From Platanthera guangdongensis (taxonomy: Eukaryota; Streptophyta; Magnoliopsida; Asparagales; Orchidaceae): DNA of 64,000 bases. Below are positions 46,741-57,133 of this stretch, one piece after another. The stretch is from assembly GCA_039583875.1 (NCBI GenBank), contig CM077163.1, positions 113,593,213-113,657,212 on the forward strand, in the 5' to 3' direction. Position 1 is the first letter of the stretch. Each line of letters begins with the position of its first letter. The translations under genes and the position numbers were made by a program. The notes under the pieces were generated by a model. That model was not told the DNA's origin. It ran no database searches and saw only the letters and a list, made by a program, of their open reading frames with translations.

Positions 46741-49554
46741 TTACCTTTTCTCTTTGCCTTTTACCATTTTGATTTCTCTGTTAGGATTTAAAGCTTCTTG
46801 TTTGGATCTGGTGTCATCTGATGCACCCAAATAAATTTGCTTAGTAGCCCTGGGAACCACAGCAGCAGGATGCAATTCCATATATCTTTCTGGATCAAAA
46901 AATTTGCTGGAAGCATATCTCTCTAATTCCTTCTGTCTTTGTTCTGACATGGTAGAAATATTGGAGGTGTCTAGGCCTTGTTCTTTGGCTTTCTTTATCT
47001 GATCTAATGCAGCCAACTCCTTCATTCTAGCAGTCCAAGCAACAGGATTCTTCTCAGGGTCCTCAAATGGTACAGGTGGCTCATACCTGTTGGAAGAAGT
47101 ATCTTGAGGAGTCCTGGCAGTCATAGTTTCTTTAAGCTTATAGGGGAATGGACCAGAAGATGTATCAGAAGAAACATGTCCTCCCCTGGAATAAGGGTGC
47201 TGCCTGGAATGCCCTTTAGAATAAACTTGAGTCTCTCTTTGATTTCCCCTATATCCTCCTCTTCTAGAGTAAGAGCCCCTAGACTGGCTTTCCCTTTGAT
47301 ATGTTCTAGCATGGGGTTGGTAGGGAGCCTGGCTTCTAGATGGGGCTGAGCTTGCAGAGCTGCCACCTGCACCTACATCAGGTGGAGGTGGTGGAGGAGG
47401 ATGAGGGTGCTTGAACTGGGAGGAGCTCTTCTCATACTTCCTTTTCTTCTTCATTGCTTTTAACTGATTTTTGGAATACTGCATCCAATGTTCAGTAATT
47501 GGGCAGTTGTGCAGAATATAATAAGGAACATCATTATCATCTTTTACTTTGGCAGGTGGAACCCTTCTCATAGCCTTGCTTCTAGCCTTCCTCTTCCTGG
47601 CAATAGTGGCAGCAGAGTCATCAGAGTCTGTCTTAAACTCATCAGAGTCAGAACTCTGGTCATCATATATAGCATCAATCTTCTTCATAAGATCTTTATT
47701 CAGTTGCATTACAGCAGATGAGGCAGAAGCAGAAGGGGAAGCAGTAGGAATAGCAGCAGATACAGCAACAGCTTCAGAAACAACAGCAAAAACTTCAGCA
47801 GGCTCAAAAGCAACAGCCTCTGTCATCAGAAGATCCTGGGATGAGGGCTCATCAGAAACATTTTCTTCAGCAGCAGTAGGAACATTTTCTTCAGCAGCAA
47901 AGATAATTTCAGAAGCAGATTCAGCCTTTTCTTCATCAGCAGCAGCAGTAGTCATTACTGAGAGTACAAAAGAGGAAAGAATGTTGGGGTCACAGCCAGA
48001 GAGAGGCACCAGAGCCTTGGACAGATCTTCTGGGGGCTGGACAGCATGTGGCTCTGGGAGGTAGCTGTAATATGCAGTATCAAATGCAGAGAGCAAAGAC
48101 CTTAGGTCTATTTCTAAGACTGGAGTAGGAGCCTGAACTGGAGCAGCAGCAACAGGAACAGCAGATTCAAAAACAGCAGCAGGAGCAGAAGCAGCAGCAA
48201 CAGCAGCATGAAGGCTGGCTTCATAGGGCATCTCCCCCTGCCTGGATGCAGATGCATCTGTATCAAGGCAAACTGCTGGAGGTGCTGCCAGAGGAATGAG
48301 GGAGGAAAGCCTGGCAGACAGGGCTGCCACTGACTGTTGCAAAGGAGCTAAGGAGGCCTCCATGAGAAGAGAGAGCCTGGGGGCAAGTAGCTCATACAAC
48401 TTGTCAGCTAAGGCTGGCAGATCTACATGCTCAATGGCAGGAGCAGAGGTAGAGGGTATTGGGATGGCTGAGGAAGCTGGAAGTGGAGGGCTGGAGGGTG
48501 GAGGGATGGATGGCTGAGGTGTGGGGATTGTGGAGATGGAGGACAAGGGGATGGATATGGATGGAGTGAATGTGGGTTGGTCAAGGATGTGGTGGAGGAG
48601 ATCTTGGAAAGATGTTGAGGAGGAGGGTAATTCTGGAGGAGAAGAGGGGGAATCATCCATGTAGGATTCATCCAGAAGGGTGAATGATGGTATGGATGGA
48701 GATGAGGTGACATCTGGAGGTGGATATGAGAATAATGGGTGGAATTGGTCTACTGGAGGTGATGAAGTGGTTGCTGGAGATGGAATAGATGTTGGAGATG
48801 GGCTGGAGATTGTAATGGTGGATGGAGCTGGAGTGGTGGATGGAATAGGTAGGGTTGAACTTGGAGGAGGAGGAGAAGCAGCACTAGCAGCAGGCAGGTC
48901 TTCTGCAGGAGCAGAGACCTGGGGGGGAGTGACTCTTTGAGTCCTGGTGCCTGAAGGAGCAGTTGAAGAGGGCCTGCTGGGTTTGCTAATTTGCCTGTCC
49001 CATTTGCCAAATAGGGCACAGGTGAGTCTCTTGGAGGCATTGATGTGCACTCCAGAGGAGACCAGCAGAGCAGGGCACCTTGCCTGAAGGAAAACTCCCA
49101 GAATTCTTCCAAAGTTTACAAAGGTTTTATTTATCTTTTTCTTTATCAGGTCAAAGAAGACCTCTCCCCAGTTCAAGCTTTTCCTATCTACCAGAGCTCC
49201 CATGAGGCAGAGCTGATGTCTGGAGATGGTGTCATGTGCAGAATGCTTGGCCAACAGCACCTTGCCTACAACATCAGCTAGGAACCTGTATTCAACTGAC
49301 AAGTTCCTCTTAAACAACTTGCTAGGGTTTCCCTCAGGATGACCCATCCTGGCAAGTATATCAGAAAACTCCTCTCCAGATAGTTCAGCAGTGTCTTCAC
49401 CATTTCTTAAACCAAAAACCTCTGTTAAGACTGATGGGGTCAGAGGTACCTGGGTTCCAGCAATAGATCCAACTATGGTGTTGTTGTCAAGGTTGTGTGC
49501 AGTATACACCCATTCTTTTATTTCATCTGAGGCAAGTTTGATTCTTGTGGTCAT
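46741..49554 (-). CDS. copia D extra ORF in the envelope position, uncharacterised
   Basis: About 938 codons without a stop from the first ATG (49554). The frame is open further up, and another ATG at 49691 (MAVSVAVLAAMKFDAG) would be in register if one base near 49650 were ignored, so the true N-terminus may be longer. Residues 1-190 (IKEWVYTAHNLDNNTIVGSI, LTEVFGLRNGE, RFLADVVGKVLLAKHSAHDT, LMGALVDRKSLNWGEVFFDL) resemble the 'putative plant transposon protein' domain found in other plant retroelements. The middle 500 residues are Pro/Ser/Thr then Ala/Glu rich. The end is basic, with RKRKARSKAMRR and an Arg/Ser/Tyr/Gly-rich stretch. I see no clear signal peptide, transmembrane anchor or fusion segment, so calling it an envelope is not justified; an RNA- or DNA-binding accessory protein is equally possible. 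Confidence 0.75.
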   Translation of the reverse strand: MTTRIKLASDEIKEWVYTAHNLDNNTIVGSIAGTQVPLTPSVLTEVFGLRNGEDTAELSGEEFSDILARMGHPEGNPSKLFKRNLSVEYRFLADVVGKVLLAKHSAHDTISRHQLCLMGALVDRKSLNWGEVFFDLIKKKINKTFVNFGRILGVFLQARCPALLVSSGVHINASKRLTCALFGKWDRQISKPSRPSSTAPSGTRTQRVTPPQVSAPAEDLPAASAASPPPPSSTLPIPSTTPAPSTITISSPSPTSIPSPATTSSPPVDQFHPLFSYPPPDVTSSPSIPSFTLLDESYMDDSPSSPPELPSSSTSFQDLLHHILDQPTFTPSISIPLSSISTIPTPQPSIPPPSSPPLPASSAIPIPSTSAPAIEHVDLPALADKLYELLAPRLSLLMEASLAPLQQSVAALSARLSSLIPLAAPPAVCLDTDASASRQGEMPYEASLHAAVAAASAPAAVFESAVPVAAAPVQAPTPVLEIDLRSLLSAFDTAYYSYLPEPHAVQPPEDLSKALVPLSGCDPNILSSFVLSVMTTAAADEEKAESASEIIFAAEENVPTAAEENVSDEPSSQDLLMTEAVAFEPAEVFAVVSEAVAVSAAIPTASPSASASSAVMQLNKDLMKKIDAIYDDQSSDSDEFKTDSDDSAATIARKRKARSKAMRRVPPAKVKDDNDVPYYILHNCPITEHWMQYSKNQLKAMKKKRKYEKSSSQFKHPHPPPPPPPDVGAGGSSASSAPSRSQAPYQPHARTYQRESQSRGSYSRRGGYRGNQRETQVYSKGHSRQHPYSRGGHVSSDTSSGPFPYKLKETMTARTPQDTSSNRYEPPVPFEDPEKNPVAWTARMKELAALDQIKKAKEQGLDTSNISTMSEQRQKELERYASSKFFDPERYMELHPAAVVPRATKQIYLGASDDTRSKQEALNPNREIKMVKGKEKR

Positions 49555-49844
49555 GAGGGCAGACAAATGCTGATCTTTGAATAAACTCAGGATGTCCTGG
49601 AAGATTTGATCAGTGGTGTTGAAGGAGTCCAGATCAATGTCAAACCTGCATCAAACTTCATTGCGGCGAGGACAGCAACTGAGACGGCCATGGTACCTGC
49701 AAAAACTTAACAAACAAACCGAACAAGCGTAGAACTGTTTGGAGGGAAGAAAATTCTTGCAGAGAAATTGAAAGCGCAAGAGAGAACGACGGCGAAAAAT
49801 GAGTTTTATATTAGGGTTCGACGCAGAAATGGAAAGATCGTTGA

Positions 49845-50105
49845 ACTCAGTTCGACGATCGAGGCTTCTAAAGGAATCTGAAGAGACTCCAACATCGTCG
49901 ATCTCCGTTCGACGATCTTGGAAAGCGTCGAGCTCCGTTCGACGATCGTTCATGGAACAAAATCGTCGAGCGCCGTTCGACGATCGTTGACCGGAAGAGA
50001 TAGTTCATACTATCTGAGGGCGCTGAACTCAGTTCGAAGATTCTGGAAATCGTCGAACTCCGTTCGACGATCTTTGGGGAAATCGTCGAGCGCAGTTCAG
50101 AGATC
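49845..50105 (-). repeat. ATCGTCGA hairpin array between pol and the extra ORF of D
   Basis: Seven or more hairpins of the form ATCGTCGA(A/G)-N5-TTCGACGAT within about 260 bp, the same motif as in the LTRs of D. This gap of about 490 bp otherwise shows no gene. Confidence 0.9.
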
Positions 50106-50183
50106 AGAAAATTCTAGACACTGAGAAAAAATCAGAATTTTTGCCTAGTCTTGGTCAATTTTTAGCTTTCAAAATCTTGGATA

Positions 50184-53100
50184 TTAATTAAGACTTCCTC
50201 CATCTAACATTCCTAACTGATTTAGGAAGAAAGTGTGTTTCTTTTCATCCAAAGGCTTGGTGAAAATATCTCCCCTTTGTAAATCAGTTGGGATATATTG
50301 CAGTTCAATTTTGTTCTTTTCAACATTGTCCCTTAAGAAATGATGCCTAATCTCTATGTGTTTTGTCCTACTATGGAGGACTGGATTTTGAGCTATGGAA
50401 ATAGCACTTGTATTGTCACAAAAGATTTTAGACTTCTCTAAGTTGTAACCATAGTCTAGGAGTTGATTTTGAATCCACAATATTTGTGAACAACAACTGC
50501 CTGCAGCCATATATTCAGCTTCAGCAGTTGAAGTTGACACAGATGTTTGTTTCTTACAAAACCAAGAGACAAGTCTATCACCAAGGAACTGACAAGTTCC
50601 ACTGGTGCTTTTCCTGTCAATTCTGCATCCAGCATAATCAGCATCAGAGAATCCAGTTAACTCAAATGCTGAATCTTTTGGATACCAGAGACCTAGATTT
50701 GGACAACTTTTAACATACCTGAGAATCCTCTTTACTAATGTTAGGTGTGACTCTCTAGGGCTAACTTGGAACCTAGCACATATACATGTAGCAAACATTA
50801 TATCTGGTCTACTAGCTGTAAGATACAGTAAAGAGCCAATCATTGCTCTATATGTTGTCTGATCAACAGGTTTCCCATGTTCATCAGCATCCAATACAGC
50901 ATTGGTAGGCATGGGTGTTTTCATACAAGATGCCTCAGACATGCCAAATTTCTTAACCAGCTCATTAGCATATTTGGTTTGAGAAATAAAGATGCCTTCA
51001 GCATGTTGCTTGACTTGCAATCCTAGGAAGAAGGATAGCTCACCCATGCTACTCATCTCAAATTTAGAATGCATTAGGTTAGAAAACCTTCTGCACAATT
51101 TTGAGTCAGTAGAACCAAAAATAATATCGTCTACATAAATTTGTACTAGTAGGGTATGGGACTTATGGGTTCTAATAAAAAGAGTTTGGTCTACTCTACC
51201 CCTGATAAAACCATTTTCCAAGAGAAAGCATGCTAGGGTCTCATACCATGCTCTAGGAGCTTGCTTGAGACCATATAATGCTTTGTTCAGTCTAAAAACA
51301 TAATCAGGATAAGTTGGAGAGATAAAACCTGGAGGTTGTCTGACATAGACTTCCTCTTTGATGTCTCCATTTAAGAAGGCACTCTTGACATCCATCTGAT
51401 AAACCTTGAAGCCTTTGTGAGCTGCATAAGCTAGAAATATTCTGATGGCTTCCAATCTTGCAACAGGTGCAAAGGTCTGGTCGTAGTCAATTCCTTCTTC
51501 TTGAGAATATCCTTGGGCAACTAGCCTTGCCTTGTTCCTTATTATTACTCCTTGATCATCCAGTTTGTTTCTGAATACCCATTTTGTTCCAACAATGGAA
51601 TGATTTTTTGGCTTTGGCACTAGTTCCCATACTTTGTTCCTCTCAAATTGATGCAACTCCTCTTGCATTGCAATGATCCAGTGTGGATCTTGCTCTGCAT
51701 CTTGAATGGACTGAGGTTCAATTTGAGAAAGGAAGCAGGTGTGCAACAGGTTTTGGTTGACCTGATTTCTGGTTTGCACACCAGCTGAGATTTCTCCAAT
51801 TATTTGGGAAATTGGATGGTCTCTTGATGTTACTAAATCAACAGGGGGTGTTGATTGTTCACCAACCTGTGTTGTTGTTTCCTCTTGTGGTACAACAACT
51901 GGCTCTTCAAGCTGAGCTTCAATGTGTTGAGCATTCCCTTCATCTTCACTGCTTTCATCCTCTTGAGCAACCTGTAACTTGTTCATATCTTCAACTAGAG
52001 AGTGTTCCTGCAAAGGTTCTATGGTAGAAGAAATCTTCTCCTTGAAAGACATGTTAGTTTCATCAAAAGAAATATGAACAGATTCCTCAATTTTCAAAGA
52101 TGATTTATTATATACCCTATAGGCCTTGCTGATCATGGAGTATCCCAGAAACACTCCTTCATCAGCTTTGGCTTGAAATTTTGCTAAATATTTCTTATCA
52201 TTATTGTGAATATAGCAAGTGCAGCCAAAAATTCTGAAATAGTCAACTTTAGGTTTCTTCCCTTTGAGTAATTCATAGGGAGTCTTTCCCTTCAGTTTAT
52301 GTATCAGACTTCTGTTCAGCACATAGTTGGAGGTGTTCACTGCCTCTGCCCAAAAGGATAGAGGTAGATGAGCATCTGACAACAATGTAGTGGCAGATTC
52401 AATAAGGGTTCTATTTTTCCTTTCAGCTACCCCATTTTGTTGAGGAGTTCTAGGAGCTGAGAAAGTATGCCTGATCCCTTCACTCTGACAGAACTCTTGC
52501 ATAAGAAGAGAATCAAACTCTGTCCCATGATCACTTCTGATCAGGGCAATGTGAGTATTGAACTCAATCTTTATACATTTGAGAAACTCTGTCAGACACT
52601 TAAAGTTATCAGACTTCTTCCTTAGAAAGAACACCCAAGTGAATCTAGAGAAGTCATCTACAATTACTAAAGTGTAGGATTTCCCTCCTAGGCTTTGTAC
52701 TGTGATGGGTCCAAATAGATCCATGTGTAACAGATACAATATCCTAGGTGAATCACTCTTATTAAGTGACTTAAAACTGTTTTTAGTTTGCTTGCCTAAT
52801 TGACAAGCCTTGCATAGTCCTTCCTTCTTGTAGGGGCCAGAAGGTAGTCCTCTAACAAGGTTGTCCTTGGAGAGCCTAGCAATAGTTCTAAGGTTTAGGT
52901 GTCCTAATCTCTTATGCCATAAAACATTTGGTCTACAAACTGAATTGAATAAACAGATATCTATAGTAGTTGAAAGAAAATCTACTAGGTAGATGTTACC
53001 TTTCCTTTTACCTGTCAACACAGTTGTGTTGTCCTCTGACTTGATTTTGCATAAGGTTTTGCTGAAGGTCACCTGGTAGCCTTCATCACATAGCTGACTG

Positions 53101-53339
53101 ATGCTGATTAGGTTGTGCTTCAGTCCTTCCACATATGCTACCTTCTTGAAGGTTATAGAACCAATCTGGACTGCACCATATCCTTTAGTTTGTCCAAAGT
53201 TGGAATCACCAAAGATAACTTTGGGTCCAAGCTTGGCTCTAAAGGAATTGAGGTTGTCCTTGTTCCCTGTCATGTGCTTAGAGCACCCACTATCCAAATA
53301 CCATTGCTGGTTAGATGTTGGATAGGTCTTCACCTGCAC
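50184..53339 (-). CDS. copia D pol (protease, integrase, RT, RNase H)
   Basis: One uninterrupted frame of about 1050 codons. Order: protease [14 protein letters not shown]; integrase HHCC ([18 protein letters not shown]), [20 protein letters not shown] and [13 protein letters not shown] giving D-D-E; RT ([42 protein letters not shown]); RNase H ([37 protein letters not shown]). There is no ATG at the beginning: the frame enters through ELFYVQVKT, one base out of register with the gag stop at 53350, so pol is made as a gag fusion in intact relatives or by frameshifting here. It stops at 50184, before the hairpin array. Confidence 0.93.
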   Translation of the reverse strand: MQVKTYPTSNQQWYLDSGCSKHMTGNKDNLNSFRAKLGPKVIFGDSNFGQTKGYGAVQIGSITFKKVAYVEGLKHNLISISQLCDEGYQVTFSKTLCKIKSEDNTTVLTGKRKGNIYLVDFLSTTIDICLFNSVCRPNVLWHKRLGHLNLRTIARLSKDNLVRGLPSGPYKKEGLCKACQLGKQTKNSFKSLNKSDSPRILYLLHMDLFGPITVQSLGGKSYTLVIVDDFSRFTWVFFLRKKSDNFKCLTEFLKCIKIEFNTHIALIRSDHGTEFDSLLMQEFCQSEGIRHTFSAPRTPQQNGVAERKNRTLIESATTLLSDAHLPLSFWAEAVNTSNYVLNRSLIHKLKGKTPYELLKGKKPKVDYFRIFGCTCYIHNNDKKYLAKFQAKADEGVFLGYSMISKAYRVYNKSSLKIEESVHISFDETNMSFKEKISSTIEPLQEHSLVEDMNKLQVAQEDESSEDEGNAQHIEAQLEEPVVVPQEETTTQVGEQSTPPVDLVTSRDHPISQIIGEISAGVQTRNQVNQNLLHTCFLSQIEPQSIQDAEQDPHWIIAMQEELHQFERNKVWELVPKPKNHSIVGTKWVFRNKLDDQGVIIRNKARLVAQGYSQEEGIDYDQTFAPVARLEAIRIFLAYAAHKGFKVYQMDVKSAFLNGDIKEEVYVRQPPGFISPTYPDYVFRLNKALYGLKQAPRAWYETLACFLLENGFIRGRVDQTLFIRTHKSHTLLVQIYVDDIIFGSTDSKLCRRFSNLMHSKFEMSSMGELSFFLGLQVKQHAEGIFISQTKYANELVKKFGMSEASCMKTPMPTNAVLDADEHGKPVDQTTYRAMIGSLLYLTASRPDIMFATCICARFQVSPRESHLTLVKRILRYVKSCPNLGLWYPKDSAFELTGFSDADYAGCRIDRKSTSGTCQFLGDRLVSWFCKKQTSVSTSTAEAEYMAAGSCCSQILWIQNQLLDYGYNLEKSKIFCDNTSAISIAQNPVLHSRTKHIEIRHHFLRDNVEKNKIELQYIPTDLQRGDIFTKPLDEKKHTFFLNQLGMLDGGSLN

Positions 53340-53349
53340 ATAAAATAAT

Positions 53350-55424
53350 TCACTTGTTTTTGACCCAGTTTACCTTGGGCCTAGGTTGATAACCTCTAAA
53401 TTCAGAAATGAAAGACATCCCTGGCTGACTCTTATATCCTTCAGGATGATATCTCCTTGGAGGTAAAATCCATTCAGTATAAGGGTTGAAGGTTTGGGAT
53501 GAAGAACCCTCAGGATTCAATTTTGATTTGCCTTTGAGAAATTTTCCAGAGCTCTGACCTCTGTTCGACGATCTTGGAGCTGAGTTCGACGATCTTGGGT
53601 CAGATCGTCGAGCTCCGTTCGACGGTCGACTATGGGTGAGGTCAGGTACATGAGATCGTCGAGCTTCGTTCGACGACTTTGGTTGAGATCGTCGATCAGC
53701 GTTCGACGATTTTCCCTGAGATCGTCGAGCTGCGTTCGGCGATCGTCGATCTTCATTCGGCGATCGTCGATCTCCGTTCGACGATTGTTGCTGGACTTTA
53801 GTTTTCTGAGGCAGATCAGAATTTTTCCTGGCAACCTCTACAACTCCCTTTCCCTTGTCAGAAATGAACTTGATAGGAGTTGTTAGAACAATAGGTTGGC
53901 TGGATGAGGCACCCAAGCCCAGTGTACTGTTGAATCTTGAGTTCACTGTGCTTGTGATGTCCATCAGCTTGATGCTTCTCCCATTGAGAGATTCTTCAAG
54001 CTTCTTGGCCTCAGAGAGCTCACTTTTCAGTGTAGCTATCTGTTCCCTATAGTTCTCCAACTCCTGAGAGAGTTTGAGGTTTTCTGATTTTAAAACACTT
54101 TGTTCAGATAATTGATTTCTGAGAGAGATGATCTCTTTCTCAGACTTTAGCAGGTCTAAACATAGTGCTTTAAATTCAGATTTAAAATCTTCTGAAGTAA
54201 AATCAAAAGAGCTGATTACCTGATCTTCTTCAGGTTGAGTCTCTGAGTCTGACTCTGACTCCTCTTCCTCTGAGTTGTGTTGTGAGGCATTGATTGCCAT
54301 CATGCAGAACTCCTTTTCCTCTGCATCATCCTCATCATCACTGGAGCTGGAAGAGGCTTCTGACTCCTCTTCAGTCTCACTCCAGGATTCAGCAACAAAT
54401 CCTTTCCTTGTATGCTTATTTTTGCTGGAAGAAGGTTTGCTATTGCCACTCCTTTTGGAGTCTTTCTCCTTTCTTCTCTCTTTTCTTTCCCTTCTGTCCT
54501 TGTTCTTGTTCTCTGGACAGTCAGGAACTATATGCCCTGGTTTCCTGCAACCAAAGCAAATAATGTCTTTGTTATTGCCAATGGACTTGTCATACCTTGG
54601 CTTGTCCTGCTCCTTGTATGATCTTCTTCTGAAGTCCTTTCTGGCCATCTTATAGAATCTTTTGGCCAGCAAGCTGAGAAGTTCATCATTGCCTGTTCCT
54701 TTTTCTTCAGGCAGATCTTCAGTTGCCTTGAATGCTATAGTCTTCTCCTTTCTTGTGGCTGGTGAAGCAGCCTTCTGTTCTCCTCTCTGTTCTTGATGAG
54801 TAGCTCATAAGATTTGAGCTTACCCAACAAGGCTTCAGTGGTGATCTCATTCAGACTTCTGGCATCTTTAATTGGCCAGATTCTTGAATCCCAAGTGCTG
54901 GGGAAGCACATTAGGATCTTGTCATTGAGTTCTGTCAGTGAGATCTCTTTGTCTAATGTCCTCAGTTCACTGACAATTAGACTCAGTCTGTTGTACATGT
55001 CTCCCACTGACTCAGTTTCTCCCTTCTTGAAGTTCTCATATTGGGAGATGAGATGGGATCTTCTGTCCTTTCTCTCATCAGCTGAACCTGAAACTATTTC
55101 TGAGAGCTTGTCCCAAATCTCCTTGGCTGAATTACATTCAGCTACCTTTTGAAAAATGTCATCTGACATTGTCTGAGCTAGAATGTTCATTGCCTTGGCA
55201 TCAGCTACTTTCCACTTTTTGATGTCAGCATCTGTTCCTGATGGAGGTGGAACAGCATTTGTGCTTGTGCTTTCTGGGGGTCTTGGACACACTGTCAAAA
55301 CAGAATTAAAAATATCTTCGTCAATAGAATTCATGTAGAGTCTAATCCTTGCTTTCCAAAGTGCAAACTTTGACAGATTGCACACTGGAGGTCTGGTGCT
55401 AGCATAATCTTTGTTTTGGGCCAT
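53350..55424 (-). pseudogene. copia D gag, one frameshift
   Basis: The ATG at 55424 (MAQNKDYASTRPPVCNLSKF) opens a UBN2-type gag core (WKARIRLYMNS, CNSAKEIWDKLSEI, ELNDKILMCFPSTWDSR). Loss of about one base near 54780 shifts the frame before SPATRKEKTIAF. The second part then gives the knuckle CFGCRKPGHIVPDC, an acidic Ser-rich region, a coiled coil (LKSEKEIISLRNQLSEQSVL to LKSELSEAKKLEE) and an Arg-Arg-Ser repeat segment. It ends at 53350. The gag is much longer than in most copia groups, as in Sireviruses. Confidence 0.85.
53560..53790 (-). repeat. ATCGTCGA hairpin array inside the gag gene of D
   Basis: About ten copies of ATCGTCGA/TCGACGAT with 8-9-bp arms run through the coding frame, giving the peptide repeat NGDRRS, NEDRRS, NAARRS, NADRRS, NEARRS, NGARRS. 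It is the same DNA motif as in the LTR and the inter-ORF gap. Confidence 0.9.
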
Positions 55425-55540
55425 GATTTGTGCAAACTAAATCTAATAATAAAATATAACAGAAGGATCTAGTTTGGGATCTTGGGGTTCAGGTGTTAGC
55501 CTGTACAACCAGTCAGATATGGTATGTTTAACCAACCTGC

Positions 55541-55551
55541 CTCTGATACCA
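55541..55551 (-). promoter_or_regulatory. Primer binding site of copia D
   Basis: TGGTATCAGAG on the minus strand, two bases inside the 5' LTR; complementary to initiator tRNA-Met. Confidence 0.9.
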
Positions 55552-55553
55552 AT

Positions 55554-57133
55554 TGAAAGGGGAAACTAGATCTGATATACTCTAGAGGGGGGGTGAATAG
55601 AGTATATGGTGCTTTTTGAACACAAAGAAAAACTTTTGCAAAGCTTTACAACAATTGTTGTAATGAGTGTGAGCAGGGAAGCAGAAATAAAACTAATTAC
55701 AAAACTAAGCTATGCAGAGACTAAGCACAAGAGAATCTAGGCCAGAAACAAAAAGAAAACATGCAGAACCAGATGACACAAGGAATTATAGTGGTTCCCC
55801 AAACTTGGGTACATCCACTCTTCTACCACCCTAGGTAGGAATCCACTGCAGGATGAGTTGATCAGGTGTCCTGGGCACCAATGAGCTTTTGATAAGGTGC
55901 TCAAAAACCAAATCAGATTTTTTGATCAGGTGTCTTGCCACCAATGAGCTTTTGACAAGGTGCTCAAAAACCAGATTCAAACTTTTGAAGGGAGTTTGAA
56001 AAACCCTTTACAGAGTGGGGGTGAGAGAGTGATGGCAGTCTTCTCTTTCTCAATCAACTGAGAAGACTTAGTGGATTGATGTCAAAGCTCCCCCTGAGTC
56101 CTTGATCTTCAGGAAGATGAGCTTTGCTGAGGGTGATAGGCCTTCAAAGATAGATCTCCAGCAAAAGATGATTTCAGCAAGCTGAAATGTTGAGTGTCTG
56201 GAGTCTTGAAATGATGTTGGCCTTGAACACTTTTAGAGCTGAAGAGATCTGAAGAATTTTTGAAAGCTTGATCTCTCTGATGAGTGTTCTTCTGAATTCT
56301 TGTTGACAGAATATTTTGAAAGAGTCTCTGTATTCTGAGTTGTGTGTCCTCTTCTTGTCAATCTCTGTATATCTTCTCTATTTCATTCAAAAACATTCTG
56401 TCTTTTATTCTCTGTGCCAGAATAGAATATCACTCTGTCAAAGATAGCCGTTGGTCTGCATTGATTACAGCCTTAATTGCATAATTTTTCTGAAGGAAAG
56501 TCCACTGAATTGTTCCTTGAAAAATCCCTTGAAACTTGCTCCAGAAGTAAATGAAAACGGCTGGCAGATCTTCTGAATTAAATGCAGAATAACTTCTATC
56601 TGATTTAAATTTGAATTCTGAAAGATAACTGAAATCGTCGAACTGAGCTCTGCTATCGTCGAGCTGAGCTCAGCGAACTGGAAAATCCAAGTAGCAAGAT
56701 AATCGTCGATCTGAGCTCAAAGATCGTCGAACTGAGCTCAGAGATAAGGATCCAATGCAGAGATAAAATCGTCGACCTAAGCTCACCGATCGTCGAATGG
56801 AGTTCGACGATATTGCGAAGTTGAGCTCAGCGATCGTCGAGTGGAGCTCGACGATATTATGAGGTTTGAGCTCAGCGATCGTCGAATGGAGTTCGACGAT
56901 CTGTAGAAGTTGAGCTAGACGATCGTCGACCGGAGTTCGACGAAACGTCGTGCTGAGCTCGACGATTTGACTTAGTCTCCAGAAAAACTTTGGTCTTCAG
57001 GGCAGCTTCCAAACCTAGACTTCTAACCCTTAGACTCAATTCTAATTGACCTATTAAGCTATACAGAAGGTCAAACACAGATTCCTAGAGACATAGTGAT
57101 CCTGACCCAAATTAGTAATAGGGTGTTCCAACA
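55554..57133 (-). repeat. 5' LTR of copia D
   Basis: 1580 bp direct repeat of 44982-46562, containing the hairpin array at 56633-56966. Target duplication AGGTG follows at 57134. No convincing TATA box was found. Confidence 0.95.

Larger units (their letters stand above)
44982..57133 (-). mobile_element. Ty1/copia Sirevirus-like element D, full length, TSD AGGTG
   Basis: LTRs of 1581 and 1580 bp (44982-46562, 55554-57133) are flanked by AGGTG (44977-44981, 57134-57138). The element reads leftward: primer site TGGTATCAGAG, gag (55424-53350), pol (53339-50184), an extra ORF in the envelope position (about 49691-46741), and a polypurine tract (minus-strand AATAGGGGGAGAT at 46563). About 13 LTR differences make it young. 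A long gag with coiled coil, pol, then an additional downstream ORF is the Sirevirus layout. Confidence 0.95.

Noticed and set aside
46741..49566. Extra ORF of copia D as a viral envelope gene
   Set aside because: I could not see a signal peptide, membrane anchor or fusion segment; only its position matches the envelope-like label.
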